16,117 nucleotides of DNA from an uncultured Clostridia bacterium (GTDB taxonomy: Bacteria > Bacillota > Clostridia > Saccharofermentanales > DTU023): contig CAMYEY010000027.1 of the NCBI GenBank assembly GCA_947254895.1, positions 1-16,117 of the forward strand, in the 5' to 3' direction. The number at the start of each line of letters is the position of its first letter. Positions within the stretch are counted from its first letter, which is position 1. Of this stretch, positions 13,734 through 16,117 are shown piece by piece. Both the position numbers and the translations under genes were made by a program. Under the pieces are notes generated by a model, which searched no databases, was not told the DNA's origin, and worked only from the letters and a program-made list of their open reading frames with translations.

Positions 13734-15236
13734 CTAGCCTTTAATCGATTTGGCTTTTTTTGTTTCACGATAATTAGAAAACGCATAGTAAATCGGTACA
13801 GCAATAGCAATCAGAACAAATAGTGTTCCAATTGTAGGTTGCTTTAAGCAATCGACAAAGGTGCCATAATAAACTAATGATCTTCTTAAATTATCCTCTA
13901 CTATCCCCCCAAGGATAACCCCTAAAATGAGTGGGGCTATGGGGTAAGCATTACGGTCTAGAATGTATCCTAAAATAACAAAACCAATGGCATAGATGGC
14001 GTCAAAAATATTGTTATTTACACTAATAATGCCCGTAACACAGAACATTCCTACTAAAGGGATCAAATATACCCTTGATATTGTAGCCACTTTGGAAACC
14101 CATCCCAGATTCATGGCCATAACTATGAACATAGCTATATTCGCTAAAAAGACGAGTAAAATAATTGAACGGAACAAGAGCGGCTCACTGATACTCAGAG
14201 CAGGTCCGGTAGGAATGCCCTGGATCATAAAAGCTCCTAATATGATAGCAGTAACAGTATCACCCGGTACTCCTAGTGAAAGCATTGTGATCAAGGCACC
14301 ACCCGTTGTTGCATTGTTAGCACTCTCAGAAGCAGCAACCCCCTCATCACAACCCTTACCGTACTCTTCGGCCCTTTTAGAGGTTTTCTGAGCTTGAGAG
14401 TAGGCTATCATGCCCGCTGGGCCTCCACCCATACCCGGCAGAATACCAATTATTGTTCCAATGATACTTGACCTCATTAGGATACCAAACAGCCGTTTGA
14501 TATCTTTAATGCCAGGCATATAAAAGAGCATCTTTTTAAACTTGCTTAGTTCCAGCTTATGAGCTAAATCTGCAGAGTTATTTATAATTTCCGGTAACGC
14601 GAATACGCCGATAACAATTGCTATAATATTAAATCCATTTTCCAAATTGTAGCTTCCAAATGTAAAACGACTGGCTACCCCATCTACAGGGCTCATGCCC
14701 ACCGTTTTAATGAGAAGTCCAAGCAGCGTAGCTATAAAGCCTTTTACCAGATTCCCCTTAGATAATGCACAAACCAAGCTTAAAGCAAAAACTGATGTCC
14801 CAAAATATTCCCAAGGTCCAAAACCAATCGCTATTTTAGACAAGAGGGGGGCTAGTAAAAATAACATCAATGCACTAAACACCCCACCAAAGAAAGATGA
14901 AAAAACAGCCACTTGCAAAGCTTCTGTCGATTTTCCTTTTAAAGTCATTGGGTAACCATCAAAGGTTGTTGCAACAGAAGCAGCAGTACCAGGTATCTTA
15001 AGTAAGATAGCAGATACTAAACCACCCGCAACTCCTCCCATATATACACCCATAATTAAAGCAACACTTGGTATAGGTGGCATAACCAGTGTAAAAGGCA
15101 AAACCAAAGCGACGGCTATGGGCGTATTTAATCCAGGAATAGCTCCAAAGACTGTCCCCAAAACAGCCCCACCAAAAACTAATAAAATATTTTCTATAGT
15201 AAAAACACTTACAAATACACTTAAAATATCACTCAT
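13734..15236 (-). CDS. tctA: Tripartite tricarboxylate transporter, large membrane subunit TctA
   Basis: This 500-residue protein of normal TctA length has about eleven to twelve membrane segments. Two conserved glycine-rich re-entrant motifs are visible: GAIPGLNTPIAVAL near the N-terminus (about 31-44) and GILPGMGGGPAGMIAYSQA in the middle. The signature SLGVPGDTVTAIILGAF follows. TctA is the main translocation subunit of a secondary transporter that uses a binding protein (TctC) and a small subunit (TctB), usually for carboxylates. The ATG has an AGGAG 6 nt upstream and follows tctB after 24 nt. Genes for a sulfatase and its activase come next, so the imported solute may be a sulfated organic anion. 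Family is certain; substrate is inferred. Confidence 0.95.
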   Translation of the reverse strand: MSDILSVFVSVFTIENILLVFGGAVLGTVFGAIPGLNTPIAVALVLPFTLVMPPIPSVALIMGVYMGGVAGGLVSAILLKIPGTAASVATTFDGYPMTLKGKSTEALQVAVFSSFFGGVFSALMLFLLAPLLSKIAIGFGPWEYFGTSVFALSLVCALSKGNLVKGFIATLLGLLIKTVGMSPVDGVASRFTFGSYNLENGFNIIAIVIGVFALPEIINNSADLAHKLELSKFKKMLFYMPGIKDIKRLFGILMRSSIIGTIIGILPGMGGGPAGMIAYSQAQKTSKRAEEYGKGCDEGVAASESANNATTGGALITMLSLGVPGDTVTAIILGAFMIQGIPTGPALSISEPLLFRSIILLVFLANIAMFIVMAMNLGWVSKVATISRVYLIPLVGMFCVTGIISVNNNIFDAIYAIGFVILGYILDRNAYPIAPLILGVILGGIVEDNLRRSLVYYGTFVDCLKQPTIGTLFVLIAIAVPIYYAFSNYRETKKAKSIKG

Positions 15237-15260
15237 GCTATTCTCCTACAGTTCCAATCA

Positions 15261-15728
15261 CTAAAAGAAAATCCCTTGAGGCAAGGTAATATGCAAAACA
15301 TTAAGGAAAAACCAATAAACACCAACAACTAGCACTAGAAGTGATATGTTGCGAATGATTATTTTCTTCAAACCACCAAGTTGGCCATGTACTTTTGCGT
15401 AAAAAAGATTAACTAATCCCAAAACAAATAGCGAGGTACTGATGACATAGCCTAGTGTACTCATGCTAGCCACAAGAAATACTAAAGAGAGAAATACAAT
15501 CAGTCTATTTCCGGTAAAAAACTCTAAAAAATAAAACTTTTCCTTCCGACCTTTCAAAATTTGTATAAATCTTATGATTAAGAGAAGCAAGAGCAAGCCA
15601 ATGAGAATCCTTGGAAACAAGGCCGGCCCACCTGACTTATCCACAATGCTAGTCGGAAAAGAAAAGGTCATCACAAACATTCCTATAGCTAACGCTGCAA
15701 TGACAAGTAAAAAAACCAACTCTCCCAC
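15261..15728 (-). CDS. tctB: Tripartite tricarboxylate transporter, small membrane subunit TctB
   Basis: This protein has about 155 residues and four hydrophobic segments, the size and layout of TctB. After the first segment it has the family-typical SGGPALFPRILIGLLLLLL stretch (P-x-x-x-P-R-x-x-G pattern). I chose the GTG at 15728 because AGAGG lies 7 nt upstream; an open frame extends to a TTG at 15809, but that part lies in the hairpin-bearing gap and adds 27 residues unlike the family. The gene is followed by tctA after 24 nt. It forms the membrane complex with TctA and is fed by TctC. Confidence 0.88.
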   Translation of the reverse strand: MGELVFLLVIAALAIGMFVMTFSFPTSIVDKSGGPALFPRILIGLLLLLLIIRFIQILKGRKEKFYFLEFFTGNRLIVFLSLVFLVASMSTLGYVISTSLFVLGLVNLFYAKVHGQLGGLKKIIIRNISLLVLVVGVYWFFLNVLHITLPQGIFF

Positions 15729-15758
15729 AAAAACACCTCTACCCTCTAAAAAATCGAC

Positions 15759-15809
15759 AAAAATTTGCGTGTAGCATTGATAACTTACAGTTCCAACAAC
15801 CACACGCAA
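15759..15809 (-). terminator. Attenuator-like hairpin between tctC and tctB
   Basis: TTGCGTGT (15765-15772) and ACACGCAA (15802-15809) are perfect complements; with one bulged T the helix can extend by three A-U pairs. On the minus strand the structure is followed by an ATTTTTG tract and, a few bases on, TTTTTT. The loop is long (29 nt) but can hold a small inner hairpin. It resembles a leaky terminator that would make the binding protein more abundant than the membrane subunits. Sequence is clear; activity is inferred. Confidence 0.5.
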
Positions 15810-15835
15810 TTTATTAAAGCAATCACTAAGCAGAT

Positions 15836-16117
15836 CTACTTAACAAGTTTTACAACTTTTTCGTCTGTTTGTTCCTGTATTTTTTTCACTAGTTCGCTAT
15901 AGTCTTCTATGCTTTCCCAGCGACTAGCAAAGGCTAACTTATGTAACTTTTCCTGACACTCGGGATCCTCGGCTGCCTTTTTGAATACATCTGAAATATA
16001 ATCTAAAGCAGCTTTAGGTGTGCCTTTAGGCGCCCAAAGACCAAATGATTGCAAGAGGTACTCATAGTCTTCAAAACCTTTATCCTTTGCTAAAGGAATA
16101 TCCTCATAGCCTGGAAT
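15836..16117 (-). CDS. tctC: Tripartite tricarboxylate transporter binding protein TctC, C-terminal part
   Basis: The last 93 residues are present; the frame is open to the window edge at 16117. The stretch QSFGLWAPKGTPKAALDYI, followed by a helix with DPECQEKL and a final YSELVKKIQEQT helix, is the standard C-terminus of TctC/Bug-type periplasmic or lipid-anchored binding proteins (full length about 320-340 residues). It captures the solute outside the cell for TctA/TctB. The signal peptide and most ligand-binding residues lie outside the window, so substrate cannot be judged. A 107-nt gap with an attenuator-like hairpin separates it from tctB. Confidence 0.9.
   Translation of the reverse strand: MPGYEDIPLAKDKGFEDYEYLLQSFGLWAPKGTPKAALDYISDVFKKAAEDPECQEKLHKLAFASRWESIEDYSELVKKIQEQTDEKVVKLVK

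Noticed and set aside
13996..14391. 131-codon plus-strand open frame opposite tctA
   Set aside because: It lies wholly antisense to an unmistakable TctA gene, shows no family features, and has no supporting neighbours on that strand.
15729..15809. Longer TctB with a TTG start at 15809
   Set aside because: The added 27 residues overlap the hairpin and U-tracts, have no ribosome binding site and do not resemble the TctB N-terminus; the GTG at 15728 has a well-spaced AGAGG.

Overview
All supportable genes in this window lie on the minus strand, so transcription runs from position 16117 towards position 1. The DNA is low-to-mid GC. It has strong AGGAGG-type ribosome binding sites, a TATAAT promoter, a Gram-positive-style lipoprotein signal on the ABC binding protein, and an anaerobic (radical SAM) sulfatase-maturing enzyme. 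Together these suggest an anaerobic member of the Bacillota, perhaps a host- or gut-associated clostridial type. The sequence does not allow a genus to be named.

Right block (16117 to about 9369, read right to left): the end of a tripartite tricarboxylate transporter (TTT) binding protein (tctC, cut by the window edge), tctB, tctA, a cytoplasmic Cys-type sulfatase, its anaerobic sulfatase-maturing enzyme (anSME), and two half-size chromate-transporter-family (CHR) membrane proteins with a 1-nt overlap. A terminator-like hairpin closes the unit. The simplest reading is a self-contained module: the TTT system imports a small sulfated anion, anSME activates the sulfatase, the sulfatase releases sulfate in the cytoplasm, and the CHR pair handles the sulfate. 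The last step and the transported substrate are inferred.

Left block (about 9312 to 1): a good extended -10 promoter, then a HAD-family phosphatase-like protein, a GH3 glycosidase of the beta-N-acetylhexosaminidase type, a GH2 beta-glucuronidase (uidA) with the diagnostic glucuronate-binding NxK motif, two CUT1 sugar ABC permeases, a sugar-binding lipoprotein, a YesL/DUF624-like membrane protein and the start of an FGGY-family sugar kinase that runs off the window. No ABC ATPase is present. This looks like uptake and intracellular breakdown of glucuronic-acid/hexosamine oligosaccharides, such as glycosaminoglycan fragments or glycan glucuronides. The sulfatase block next door would fit a sulfated glycan source.

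Regulatory layout: several clear RNA hairpins sit exactly in the intercistronic gaps (tctC/tctB, sulfatase/anSME, uidA/permease, binding protein/YesL-like). They could set different expression levels along the polycistronic messages. No transcription factor, tRNA, rRNA, insertion sequence or CRISPR array is visible.
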